NCBI GenBank assembly: GCA_945870185.1
Contig: CAMBRK010000033.1
Location: forward strand, 1 to 42,721
Origin: Aureispira sp. CCB-QB1
GTDB taxonomy: Bacteria > Bacteroidota > Bacteroidia > Chitinophagales > Saprospiraceae
Direction: 5' to 3'
DNA length: 42,721 nt
Below the pieces are notes generated by a model that searched no databases, was not told the DNA's origin, and saw nothing but the letters and a program-made list of their open reading frames with translations. Below, one piece after another: positions 9,133 through 17,739 of the stretch. Position numbers and translations under genes: made by a program. The first letter of the stretch is position 1. Each line of letters begins with the position of its first letter.

Positions 9133-9687
9133 CTAAACCTGTTGTTCTACATTGATAAAAGCTAAAACCTCATCTACAAATGCATCTAGGGTAACTGATA
9201 ATTCTTCAGAAACTTGATTGTCTTTTATATAATTGCTTACTGAAGATACTGGCAGTTTATTGGGCATGACGGTAATATTGAGATAATTGAGAATACCTGT
9301 AAGGTGCTCTAGTCCGCGGAAATTGCCCGCCCTACCCGATGCTACCCCTATCAGTGCTGCTTTTTTACCTCCGAAGGTAGTTTTGTAAGCTTTGGCAGAG
9401 ACGGCATCTATAAACAACTTAAGGATACCAGGAAAACTACCGTTGTACTCTGGACTAATGATTATCAACACATTGGCAGGGTCGATCATATCTTCTTGCA
9501 AACTGCTGATGAGCGGATGTTGCCCAGAAGGAGTATACATTTCATGGTGAAGTAAATCAACATTTAAATCTACCAAATCCAGCATTTTTACTAGATTACC
9601 TGTATTGGCTATTTGAGTAAAAAGATATTTAGCAATAATTTTTGTTTTACTATTGGGCCTGTTCGTACCAGAGATTATGGTGATCAT
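9133..9687 (-). CDS. NAD(P)H-dependent FMN reductase family protein
   Basis: The product is 184 aa and cytosolic, the usual length for the family. It has the flavodoxin-like FMN phosphate-binding loop near the N-terminus (SGTNRPNS, residues 5-12) and the family signature SPEYNGSFPGILK (about residues 78-90). This places it with the ArsH/ChrR/YieF-like NADPH:FMN or quinone reductases. It is monocistronic and divergent from the UPF0173-parAB operon. The physiological electron acceptor cannot be inferred. Confidence 0.85.
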   Translation of the reverse strand: MITIISGTNRPNSKTKIIAKYLFTQIANTGNLVKMLDLVDLNVDLLHHEMYTPSGQHPLISSLQEDMIDPANVLIIISPEYNGSFPGILKLFIDAVSAKAYKTTFGGKKAALIGVASGRAGNFRGLEHLTGILNYLNITVMPNKLPVSSVSNYIKDNQVSEELSVTLDAFVDEVLAFINVEQQV

Positions 9688-9775
9688 ATTCTTGATTTAT
9701 AAGGAAAACTCTGATATTCACCTTTTGTTCACATGGATTCGTATTACTTTTAGTAAAAATTAATTCATGTTTTCG

Positions 9776-9783
9776 TACCTTTG
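9776..9783 (+). promoter_or_regulatory. candidate -7 box for the UPF0173-parAB operon
   Basis: TACCTTTG matches the Bacteroidota TAnnTTTG element and lies 110 nt before the ATG at 9893. The leader is long and AT-rich, with a small hairpin near 9807-9824. No good TTTG -33 element is visible at the expected spacing. Confidence 0.45.
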
Positions 9784-9892
9784 TGGTTTAAATGCAGGTG
9801 TTTATTGTTCCAAAAAAGGACAATTCATCTCCAAATACCTATAAAATAGTATCGTATATATTATAATTATTTTAAATTTAAACTTTAGATAT

Positions 9893-10573
9893 ATGCAACT
9901 TACCTATCTAGGCCAGTCGGCATTTCACATAGAAATGAATGGTACCCAACTTATCTTAGACCCTATGATCAGTTCCAATCCATTGGCCAGTCATATAGAT
10001 TTATCTAGTTTGCATAGTGATTACATTCTCTTGTCTCATGGTCACGGTGACCATGTTGCAGATGCTGAGACTTTGGCCAAACAATCGCATGCAAAGATTA
10101 TTGCTGGTTATGAAGTTGTAACTTGGTACGAAAACAAAGGATTTGCAGGTCATCCTATGAATCTTGGAGGAAAATATAAGTTTGATTTTGGTACGGTAAA
10201 ATATGTTCAGGCCGTCCATTCGAGTATGCTACCTGATGGCAGCTATGGTGGTCCTTCTGGTGGATTTGTGATCTGGAATGAAGAGAAAAGCTTTTACTTT
10301 GCAGGAGATACGGCATTGACTTTGGACATGAAGTTGATACCCATGACCTGCCCTACCCTAGACTTTGCGATACTTCCTATCGGCGACAACTTTACTATGG
10401 GTTATGAAGATGCTGTCTTGGCGGCTGAATTCATACAATGTGATACCATCGTCGGCTGCCACTATGATACTTTTGGATATATTAAAATAGATCATGAAGC
10501 GGCAATTGCAGAATTCAAAAATGCAGGTAAAAACCTGATTTTACTAAACATAGATCAAAGTATAAATCTTTAA
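9893..10573 (+). CDS. UPF0173 metal-dependent hydrolase (metallo-beta-lactamase fold)
   Basis: The product is 226 aa, the typical size of the single-domain family. The dinuclear metal motif HGHGDH (residues 50-55, HxHxDH) is intact. Later metal ligands are probably the His of AVHSS, the Asp of AGDT and the His of GCHYDTFGYI. The product is cytosolic with no signal peptide. The parA gene starts 6 nt after its stop, so it is likely the first gene of the UPF0173-parA-parB-DUF5683-corA operon. Its substrate is not known for the family. Confidence 0.88.
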   Translation: MQLTYLGQSAFHIEMNGTQLILDPMISSNPLASHIDLSSLHSDYILLSHGHGDHVADAETLAKQSHAKIIAGYEVVTWYENKGFAGHPMNLGGKYKFDFGTVKYVQAVHSSMLPDGSYGGPSGGFVIWNEEKSFYFAGDTALTLDMKLIPMTCPTLDFAILPIGDNFTMGYEDAVLAAEFIQCDTIVGCHYDTFGYIKIDHEAAIAEFKNAGKNLILLNIDQSINL

Positions 10574-10579
10574 GTTAAT

Positions 10580-11371
10580 ATGGGAAAAATCATAGCAATA
10601 GCGAACCAAAAAGGTGGCGTAGGCAAAACCACTACAGCCATCAATCTGGCAGCAACACTAGCCGTTCTTGAAAACAAAGTGCTTATCGTAGATGCCGATC
10701 CACAGGCCAATGCCACATCAGGTGTAGGAGTCAAAGGAGATCAGATCAGCATTACCGCTTATGAATGTTTGACAGAGATGGCTGATCCGCGCCAAGGCAT
10801 CATCAAAACGGAGACCCCCAACTTGTATATCTTACCATCTTCTATAGATTTAGTAGGTGCTGAGATAGAGCTAGTCAATATAGATCATAGAGAATATAGG
10901 ATGAAGAACTTTCTCGATGGTATCAAAGATGAATATGACTACATCTTTATAGATTGCCTTCCGTCTTTGGGTCTCATTACTTTAAACGCATTGGCAGCTG
11001 CGGACAGCATCCTTGTTCCAGTACAGTGTGAGTTTTTCTCCTTGGAAGGATTTGGAAAGCTAAAGGATACCATCAACTTGGTACAACAATCCATCAATCC
11101 TGCACTAAAGGTAGAAGGCATCATCCTATCCATGTATGACCAACGTCTGAGAATGGCCAATATGGTTTTGACAGAAATCCGTCACATCATTTCTGACCGA
11201 ATCTTTGAAACTATCATCCATAGGAATAGTAAAATAGGTGAAGCACCTTCATTGGGCCAACCCGTAATCATATATGATGCATCCAGCAAAGCTGCAATCA
11301 ACTTCCTGAATCTTGCTCAAGAATTTATCAATGTTCAGAAAGAAGAAAAATTATTTGAACACCAGAAATAA
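10580..11371 (+). CDS. parA: ParA/Soj chromosome-partitioning ATPase
   Basis: The product is 263 aa. It has the deviant Walker A motif KGGVGKTTT (residues 11-19, with the signature first Lys), Walker A' (VDADPQANAT, about 39-48) and Walker B (FIDCLPSLG, about 122-130). It lacks an N-terminal helix-turn-helix, so it is the short chromosomal type. It uses ATP-driven dimerisation on DNA to position ParB-parS complexes. parB begins 6 nt downstream. Inserted loops are minimal and the protein looks complete. Confidence 0.95.
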   Translation: MGKIIAIANQKGGVGKTTTAINLAATLAVLENKVLIVDADPQANATSGVGVKGDQISITAYECLTEMADPRQGIIKTETPNLYILPSSIDLVGAEIELVNIDHREYRMKNFLDGIKDEYDYIFIDCLPSLGLITLNALAAADSILVPVQCEFFSLEGFGKLKDTINLVQQSINPALKVEGIILSMYDQRLRMANMVLTEIRHIISDRIFETIIHRNSKIGEAPSLGQPVIIYDASSKAAINFLNLAQEFINVQKEEKLFEHQK

Positions 11372-11377
11372 TACAAA

Positions 11378-12274
11378 ATGAATAAAAAAGGTGAAGTATC
11401 CAAAGGATTGAGATCCTTACTATCCAATATAGAAAAAACCAACAATCCTACAGAACGCAATCAATTGGTCAAAGAATTGACCAACAGCATCGCGCACTTG
11501 AGTCTTGAAGCTATAGAAGTCAATCCGTATCAACCACGTACTGAGTTTGATGCTGACCAATTACTTGAGTTGGCCAAATCTATAAAAATAAGTGGCCTCA
11601 TCCAACCCATCACCGTAAGATCACTAGGTGGCAATAAATACCAATTGATCTCTGGAGAGCGGAGATTGCGTGCTTCCAAAATGGCTGGTGTCAATGAAAT
11701 ACCAGCATATGTAAGGGTAGCCAATGATCAGGAAATGCTGGAAATGGCCCTGGTGGAAAACATCCAAAGAGCGGAACTTAATGCCGTGGAAATCGCTATA
11801 TCTTATCAACGCCTGATGGACGAATGCAATCTGACCCACGAAGCACTATCTGAGCGCGTAGGTAAAGATAGAAGTACAGTCACTAATTATGTCCGGATCC
11901 TGAAGCTACCTCCACAAATCCAATCTTCTGTCAAAGAAGGCACTATCTCCATGGGGCACGCAAGAGCACTCGCTGGAATCGAAAACTTGGCGATGCAACT
12001 CCAGCTATTTAGGGAGACAGAACAAAAGCAACTTTCGGTAAGAGCACTCGAAGCTTTAATCAAAGGACAACAGCCTGCTAGGTCCTTGAAGCCATCCACA
12101 AATCAGCCATCAGTCATTGACCTAGAAGTCAAAAAGATACGTGATCAGATCAGCCATCATCTAGGAACTAAAGTAGAAATCAAAAGAGCTCAAGATGGTA
12201 GCGGTACCATTGTGATAGGATTTAATTCTGATGAAGACTTCAATAATATCAAGGATCTATTGGTCAAAGAATAA
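11378..12274 (+). CDS. parB: ParB/Spo0J partition protein
   Basis: The product is 298 aa. The N-terminal CTP-binding/ParB domain shows NPYQPRTEF (about residues 49-57), GERRLRASKMAG (about 93-104) and the ENIQRAELNAVEIA box. A central helix-turn-helix with the segment LSERVGKDRSTVTNYVRILKL sits at about 157-177. The C-terminal ~60 residues (KIRDQISHHLGTKVEIKR... GTIVIGFNSDEDF) match the dimerisation domain. It loads on parS and works with ParA in the same operon. I scanned for the consensus parS palindrome TGTTTCACGTGAAACA and did not see it in the window. Confidence 0.95.
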   Translation: MNKKGEVSKGLRSLLSNIEKTNNPTERNQLVKELTNSIAHLSLEAIEVNPYQPRTEFDADQLLELAKSIKISGLIQPITVRSLGGNKYQLISGERRLRASKMAGVNEIPAYVRVANDQEMLEMALVENIQRAELNAVEIAISYQRLMDECNLTHEALSERVGKDRSTVTNYVRILKLPPQIQSSVKEGTISMGHARALAGIENLAMQLQLFRETEQKQLSVRALEALIKGQQPARSLKPSTNQPSVIDLEVKKIRDQISHHLGTKVEIKRAQDGSGTIVIGFNSDEDFNNIKDLLVKE

Positions 12275-12301
12275 CAAATCCCTGTTTTAGTTCGTTATAC
12301 C

Positions 12302-12991
12302 ATGATGAAGCATTGGTTTGGAATAAGTTTGGTGTTGATTTTGAGTTCATTTGCTGCAAATGCCCAACTTCTCAATCCCAACTTAGATCCTTTTGGCAAC
12401 CCACTACCCTTGGATACATCCAGCAATGAAGCAGATACATTGATCAACAAAAATGGTTTTTTTTCCATTTTCAAAGGTAAACCTGGTAAAGCAACACTTT
12501 ATGGATTACTGATCCCATCAGGTGGGCAGATATACAATAAAAAATGGTGGAAGGTGCCCTTGGCACTAGGGATAGATGGCGCTTTGATTTATGTTTTGAT
12601 AGACAACAGGACAAAGTATCGTAATGCAAATGAACGCTATTTAAAGGCAATAGACCCAATGAATGCAGGTCTTCCGGATGCACTTATTGCCAATAGATTA
12701 CGAGAAAATAGAAACTACTTCAGGAAATGGAGCGAATACTCATGGATATGGCTCGTAGGTGGCCACCTTTTGACCGTCGTAGATGCCTATGTAGATAGAC
12801 AGTTGATGGATTTTGACGTCAGTCCTGATCTATCTTGGGAGCGGAATCCCGGATCAGGAACATCTTTAGTATTACAGACCCATGTCAGGGTATCACTGAA
12901 TGCCAAAAAAACGATAAAAATACCTGTTGACTTCACACCATCGCTCCTGGATATGCATCCCATACTTGAAATCCATGAGCTAACCCCTTAA
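12302..12991 (+). CDS. DUF5683 membrane-associated protein
   Basis: The product is 229 aa with a signal peptide (cleavage near ANAQ, residue 22). A conserved core GLLIPSGGQIYNKKWWKVP is followed by hydrophobic segments around residues 78-100 and 140-160. DUF5683 genes commonly follow parAB in Bacteroidota, as here (27-nt gap). The function is unknown. The stop TAA overlaps the corA start by one base (TAATG), suggesting translational coupling. Confidence 0.8.
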   Translation: MMKHWFGISLVLILSSFAANAQLLNPNLDPFGNPLPLDTSSNEADTLINKNGFFSIFKGKPGKATLYGLLIPSGGQIYNKKWWKVPLALGIDGALIYVLIDNRTKYRNANERYLKAIDPMNAGLPDALIANRLRENRNYFRKWSEYSWIWLVGGHLLTVVDAYVDRQLMDFDVSPDLSWERNPGSGTSLVLQTHVRVSLNAKKTIKIPVDFTPSLLDMHPILEIHELTP

Positions 12992-14049
12992 TGATGAAAA
13001 ATAACAAAAAAAGACAAAGTAAAACCGGATTGCCTCCCGGATCACATATATATACCGGTAAAAAGACAGAATCCAAAACGGTCATAGAGACGTATAGTTA
13101 CAATCTTGAAAAATATCACCACACTGTAAAAGATGCCCCCAATGTTGAAAATCAGGTTTCAAACTTAAAATACTGGATCAATGTCACTGGTTTGGTAGAT
13201 GTAGAAAGTGTCAAACATATCTGCGACCAATATGGTATCCATCATTTGTATCAGGAAGACATTCTCAACGTTTTTCAAAGACCCAAAGTGGAAGAAGAAG
13301 ATGAGTATGTTTTTGTTTCATTTAAGTCCTTGTATTGGAATGATGCGGAAAAAAGCATAGACGAAGAACAAATATCACTCATCCTTACCCAACAAGCGGT
13401 CATAACCTTCCAAGAGAATGCAGGGGATAGTTTTGATTATCTGAGAGAAAGGATTCGTACTGAAAACTCCATGATCAGAGAAAAAGAAGTTGACTATCTC
13501 TTTTATAGAATTTTGGATATCACTGTAGATACTTACTTTGATATCATGGAAAAAATGGGCACCTATCTGGAAGAAATAGAGGACGAAGTCATTGCCGCTC
13601 CTAAGTCCGAAATACTTATGAAACTACAAAACAATAAAAAGGATATCATGGTATTGCGCAGGCATTTTTATCCTATGAGAGATCTGATCAACAAGTTGTC
13701 TGCTTCGGATCATCCCATGATAGATGCCAAGACCAAAAAATACCTTAGAGATGTCCTGGACCATACGATTCAAAACATAGAAAATGTAGAGACTTTTAGG
13801 GAAATGAATATGAGTCTCAAAGATATCTATCTCAACTCCATGAGTCACGAGATGAATAGAATTATGAAAATACTCACCATCATGTCTACGTTCTTCATAC
13901 CCCTGACCTTTTTGGTTGGTGTGTATGGGATGAATTTCAAATATATGCCCGAACTATATTGGCATTATGGATATTACAGCATATGGGCCATTATGATAGC
14001 TATCGTCTTAGGGCTGACTTATTGGTTCAGGAAAAAAGGATGGTTTTAA
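12991..14049 (+). CDS. corA: CorA-family magnesium/cobalt transporter
   Basis: The product is 352 aa. It has a long acidic and helical cytoplasmic N-terminal region and two C-terminal membrane helices. The selectivity signature YGMNF (G313-M314-N315) ends the first helix, and the short C-terminus (FRKKGWF) is typical of CorA. The family forms homopentameric divalent cation channels. The ATG at 12991 overlaps the preceding stop; the ATG at 12994 is an alternative start. It is the last gene of the parAB operon, a position often held by other genes in relatives, so linkage to partitioning is positional only. Confidence 0.92.
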   Translation: MMKNNKKRQSKTGLPPGSHIYTGKKTESKTVIETYSYNLEKYHHTVKDAPNVENQVSNLKYWINVTGLVDVESVKHICDQYGIHHLYQEDILNVFQRPKVEEEDEYVFVSFKSLYWNDAEKSIDEEQISLILTQQAVITFQENAGDSFDYLRERIRTENSMIREKEVDYLFYRILDITVDTYFDIMEKMGTYLEEIEDEVIAAPKSEILMKLQNNKKDIMVLRRHFYPMRDLINKLSASDHPMIDAKTKKYLRDVLDHTIQNIENVETFREMNMSLKDIYLNSMSHEMNRIMKILTIMSTFFIPLTFLVGVYGMNFKYMPELYWHYGYYSIWAIMIAIVLGLTYWFRKKGWF

Positions 14050-14389
14050 ATTCATAATTTGGCTTGACTTGTCCTTAAATAGCTTTACAGGTTAAACAAT
14101 TTATCCTAAAAAAACTTAACCACTTATTATCTGATGGTCGCAGTTTCTAACCGTTGACAGGGTAGATAAATTCAACTTCGATCCTGATTTTATGAATTTG
14201 TAATTCATTTCCGCACTGCTAGAACATTAATACACTTTAACGCATTACAAATGCTTAATAAATGGTATCGAAGTTGCAAACTTGTGACGCCTTAGCATTA
14301 CTTCGACAATCGATTGTATATTGTTGCTCAAAAACAAATATTTTGTACTTGGAAAACGTTATGATTATTATTTAAAAAAACCAACCCAA
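14050..14389. other. intergenic region with first copy of a degenerate direct repeat
   Basis: No gene was found. CTGATGGTCGCAGT at 14131-14144 and a hairpin ATGAAT/ATTCAT at 14192-14208 recur after the next gene (15447-15460 and 15501-15517). Near 14274-14290 is a short motif AGTTGCAAACTTGTGACGC that is also echoed at 285-302, 20943-20967 and 22953-22982. No clear terminator for corA is visible. Confidence 0.45.
14131..14210 (+). repeat. degenerate direct repeat, upstream copy
   Basis: A 14-nt identical core (14131-14144) is followed by diverged sequence and a 6-bp hairpin (14192-14197 with 14203-14208). The partner copy is at 15447-15520. The hairpin closing pair differs between the copies (A-T here, G-C there), a compensatory change. 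Confidence 0.5.
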
Positions 14390-15439
14390 ATGAAAATTTT
14401 AATCTTAACATTACTAACGACTTTATCGTTTTCCTGCAAATCCCAAGAGCAGAAAGTAGAGAATGTAAAAAGTAATCTTCCATCTGAACAGAAAGACGCT
14501 GCTCAAATCGGAGAATATGTAGTAGAAACATTTCAGGATTCAAAAGGAAATATTTGGTTTGGAACATTAAATGAAGGCGCTGCAAAATATGATGGAAATA
14601 AATTGGTATATCTTACCATGGAGGATGGACTGCCGAGCAATAGGATTGTACAAATCATAGAAGATAATGCTGGCCATTTATGGTTTGGTACTGGTGAAGG
14701 TATATCGAGATACGATGGTAAAACATTTACAAACTACTCGAAAAAAGATGGATTGCGCAGTAATATGGTTAGTAATCTATGGATCGATAGTAAGGGCACA
14801 TTTTGGATTGGCACATGGGGCGGAGTTTGTACCTTTGACTATAGTCGATTTGAAAACTTCGAGATTCCTTACCCCAAAGTAGATACTTATATCAATCCTG
14901 ATACCAAAAACTGGATCACTGTGATCATGGAAGATGCTAAAGGAAATATCTGGTTTGGGAGAGATGGCTACGGAGCGTGTAAATATGATGGTAAGTCGAT
15001 GGTACATTTCACCACCAAAGACGGTTTGAATTCAAATAATGTCCAGTCCATTGTGGAAGATAAAGGTGGGAACTTATGGTTTGGGACCAGAGTAGGCGAA
15101 AAAGACAATTCAGACCCTAATAAAAGACACGGGCCAGGTGGTTTAAATAAATACGATGGTAAAAAAGTCATGCACTTTCCAGAAATAAAAGGATTTAGCG
15201 AAAGTGATGTTTATGGCATTCACAGAGATATAACAAACGATTTATGGTTTAGCACAAGAAGTCACGGAGTGTACAAACTTATAAATAATGAATTCGAAAA
15301 TTATGCTGTTCCTAAATCTACGGTGAGTTTTTTGAAAGACAAAAAAGGGAATGTATGGTTGGGATGTGCCGGCGGCCTTTATAGAATTGCAGCTGATGGA
15401 AAGATAATGAATGTAACGAAAGATGGACCTTGGAAATAA
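14390..15439 (+). CDS. two-component-regulator-propeller (Reg_prop) lipoprotein
   Basis: The product is 349 aa from the ATG at 14390, which directly precedes a lipoprotein signal with lipobox SFSC (Cys16); the frame extends further upstream only through a TTG. The mature protein is almost entirely Reg_prop repeats of the form GNIWFGT-x-GxxKYDGK followed by DGLxSNxVxxIxED. About seven or eight are visible, enough for one beta-propeller. In hybrid two-component sensors such propellers form the periplasmic sensing domain. Here there is no membrane helix, kinase or Y_Y_Y domain, so this is a stand-alone exported lipid-anchored propeller of unknown ligand. It is a single gene between degenerate direct repeats. 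Confidence 0.85.
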   Translation: MKILILTLLTTLSFSCKSQEQKVENVKSNLPSEQKDAAQIGEYVVETFQDSKGNIWFGTLNEGAAKYDGNKLVYLTMEDGLPSNRIVQIIEDNAGHLWFGTGEGISRYDGKTFTNYSKKDGLRSNMVSNLWIDSKGTFWIGTWGGVCTFDYSRFENFEIPYPKVDTYINPDTKNWITVIMEDAKGNIWFGRDGYGACKYDGKSMVHFTTKDGLNSNNVQSIVEDKGGNLWFGTRVGEKDNSDPNKRHGPGGLNKYDGKKVMHFPEIKGFSESDVYGIHRDITNDLWFSTRSHGVYKLINNEFENYAVPKSTVSFLKDKKGNVWLGCAGGLYRIAADGKIMNVTKDGPWK

Positions 15440-15446
15440 AGATAAA

Positions 15447-15520
15447 CTGATGGTCGCAGTCCTAAAGCCGACATTCATTATTAACTGCATCCAATATTTT
15501 GTGAATTTATCATTCACTTC
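15447..15520 (+). repeat. degenerate direct repeat, downstream copy
   Basis: CTGATGGTCGCAGT at 15447-15460 is identical to 14131-14144. The hairpin GTGAAT (15501-15506) / ATTCAC (15512-15517) corresponds to 14192-14208. The two copies bracket the propeller lipoprotein gene, with a period of about 1.3 kb. Confidence 0.5.
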
Positions 15521-15538
15521 CAGTCATCTAATCCGCAA

Positions 15539-16759
15539 TCACTTCTGACTATACAAAATACTTTCTGTGCTACTCAGACCACCGTTGTAGTACAAAATAT
15601 CAATATACACATGCAGTAGTTGGTGATAATACTCCAATGTTCGACTTTTTTGATCTAGTTCGTATTGTTGCATTAAAATGATGTCTTTGACATCCAATCG
15701 ACCGGAATTGATGATTTTTGATTTGGTATCTTTCCACTGACCTGACATATCTTCCTGGCTAGATAGGGTATACAACTGATAGTTGTGCTGAAACTGTTGA
15801 GTTTTTTTGGTGATATTTTCATTGATTTCGGCTTTTTTCATATCGCTGTCCAATATGGCTTCTGCTTGTTTGTATAAGATATCCTGATATCTGTAGCTGG
15901 ATGACCCGCGCCAGGGTATGGTAAATCCGGCACTCACGGAAAACCTATTTTCCAACAAAAGATCTTCCCGCACTGAGTATCTCAATTGGGTAAAATCAAG
16001 AATCTTATTGTTTTTTGATTTTTCTATTTCTAATTCGCTTTGCAACACTTGCGATTTTAAATCCAAACTCCTTACTTCAGGATGGCTAGCCATATCAAGG
16101 GCACCTTTTTCGATCCTGGCCTTCATCTCTGCTGCGGTTACCAAGATATCCGTAAGCACGCTGTCTGCTTTTAGTAACTCAAAACCTTTAATTTGATTTT
16201 GGAGTGATAACTTGTCTTCTAGTATTTCTTTTTCCAAAGCGAATAATTTTTCTTTAGTTTTGATAAAATCTGCCAAATCAATTTTTTCTCCGGCAGACAA
16301 ACTGACGCCATACAGGCTATCCACTTTTTTGTACAACAGGTATTGTTGGTTTCGAATGGTTTGCAGAGATTGTAATTCAATGATCTCCACGATTTTTTGA
16401 TAACTATCATACAGTAGCTCATATCTTTCCGATGCTAGTTCGGCCATTTTCCGCTCAAATGTAGACTTAAACTTAGCTAATTCGTGTTTTTTTCTTTTGA
16501 TGCTGTGAAAGCTCGTTCTAACCAAAAACTCCTGTCTACTGGTTTGCATTCGGTCGGTCTCTGTACGGATGTCAAACTTGTCTAACCAATGCCAACGCTG
16601 TGGAAAAGTTCGGATGGTGTTTTGATAAGTATTGCCGTTTTCAGAAATATAGTCATCACTGACGGCGTCCAATAATTGTTGGATCGTGACCTGTGCAGAT
16701 ACCCACGGCATAGCTACCCCGACTAAAAACAAAACAACGCTTATTTTTCGGATTCCCAT
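15539..16759 (-). CDS. TolC-like outer-membrane efflux protein
   Basis: The product is 406 aa with a signal peptide (cleavage near VSAQ, residue 23). It is dominated by long amphipathic, coiled-coil-prone helices (for example residues 85-190 and 200-260) with short strand-like segments (FSVSAGFTIPWRGSS, about 280-294). This matches the TolC/OEP architecture, although it has only weak signature motifs and is a little short for the family. Its start overlaps the end of the HlyD-like gene by 19 nt. It would form the outer-membrane duct for the adaptor encoded upstream. The substrate is unknown. Confidence 0.72.
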   Translation of the reverse strand: MGIRKISVVLFLVGVAMPWVSAQVTIQQLLDAVSDDYISENGNTYQNTIRTFPQRWHWLDKFDIRTETDRMQTSRQEFLVRTSFHSIKRKKHELAKFKSTFERKMAELASERYELLYDSYQKIVEIIELQSLQTIRNQQYLLYKKVDSLYGVSLSAGEKIDLADFIKTKEKLFALEKEILEDKLSLQNQIKGFELLKADSVLTDILVTAAEMKARIEKGALDMASHPEVRSLDLKSQVLQSELEIEKSKNNKILDFTQLRYSVREDLLLENRFSVSAGFTIPWRGSSSYRYQDILYKQAEAILDSDMKKAEINENITKKTQQFQHNYQLYTLSSQEDMSGQWKDTKSKIINSGRLDVKDIILMQQYELDQKSRTLEYYHQLLHVYIDILYYNGGLSSTESILYSQK

Positions 16760-17739
16760 GGATGCACTCTTACTATTTGGTTTTGAAAAAATCCGTTTGC
16801 TTCCATTTTAATGAAAATCTCAATACCATACAATTTGATAGACGGTACTTTCCTGAATTTTTCGGGAATCTCTACGACTCTATGTCCTATGGCAGCGATG
16901 ACACCTTGGTATTGCCGATCACCGATATATACCGGCTTTACCGCAACGGTATCTCCGACATGGAGTTTTACATTGTACTTTTCCTGAATATACGCTTTTA
17001 TCAACGTAGGATTGGGTTCCATAAAAGTGATCAGACTGTTGTATGCCTTAGTGTACTCCCCTACCCGAACATTGATATTTCCAATAGTGCCGTCATGTGG
17101 TGCTAACACATCGAAAACTTCTTTATTTTTTTGGTAAAATCGCTTCTTTTGTTGTAGCTGTTCATTTTTCCAATTAGCATTCTGCACTTGAGACATCATA
17201 TTTTTATAATGCGATATCTGATCGTCAAATTCTTTTTCGGCCGTCTTCATTTCTTCCTGAATAGCAGCCAATAAGACCTTTGATGGGTGTGATTGTACAA
17301 TGTCACCTTTTGCAGCAGTGGCTAAAGTCTTATAAAAATCCGCTTCCGATTGTATTTCCTTGTATTTGGTGGTAAGCTCAGCCAAAACAGATATTTTCTT
17401 TTGGTCCAACTCCAAAATTCGGGCTTGAACTTCGGCCTTATTGAGTACTTTTTCGGTATCGACACCTTGCAGGTCCAAATTGATCTGATTTATATTTTCA
17501 TCCAATTCGAGATTCTGAACCTTCATCAGCAATGTTCCTTTTTTCACTTGAGTACCCCGTTCGGCTAGAATATGGGTAACCATCACGTCCTGATTTAAAT
17601 TGATCTCCACTTGTTTGGCTTCGGCTTCTCCAAAAAATTCGGTGTGACTGACCACGGCCCATTCGTTCAATTTGTAAAGGATGAAAATCAAAAAAGGCAA
17701 GACTCCAAAATAAAATAAATTCCACTTTTTCATTTTCAA
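16741..17739 (-). CDS. HlyD-like membrane fusion (periplasmic adaptor) protein
   Basis: The product is 332 aa. One N-terminal membrane helix (about residues 7-24) is followed by the first half of a biotinyl-lipoyl barrel (ILAERGTQVKKGTLLMKVQN, about 55-74) and a long coiled-coil hairpin (about 75-210). The second lipoyl half follows (VLAPHDGTIGNINVRVGEY, about 213-231) and then a beta-barrel. This is the classic adaptor layout that links an inner-membrane component to a TolC partner. It overlaps DUF4956 by 4 nt upstream and the TolC-like gene by 19 nt downstream, so the three are translationally coupled. No ABC, RND or MFS pump gene is adjacent. Confidence 0.85.
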   Translation of the reverse strand: MKMKKWNLFYFGVLPFLIFILYKLNEWAVVSHTEFFGEAEAKQVEINLNQDVMVTHILAERGTQVKKGTLLMKVQNLELDENINQINLDLQGVDTEKVLNKAEVQARILELDQKKISVLAELTTKYKEIQSEADFYKTLATAAKGDIVQSHPSKVLLAAIQEEMKTAEKEFDDQISHYKNMMSQVQNANWKNEQLQQKKRFYQKNKEVFDVLAPHDGTIGNINVRVGEYTKAYNSLITFMEPNPTLIKAYIQEKYNVKLHVGDTVAVKPVYIGDRQYQGVIAAIGHRVVEIPEKFRKVPSIKLYGIEIFIKMEANGFFQNQIVRVHPWESEK

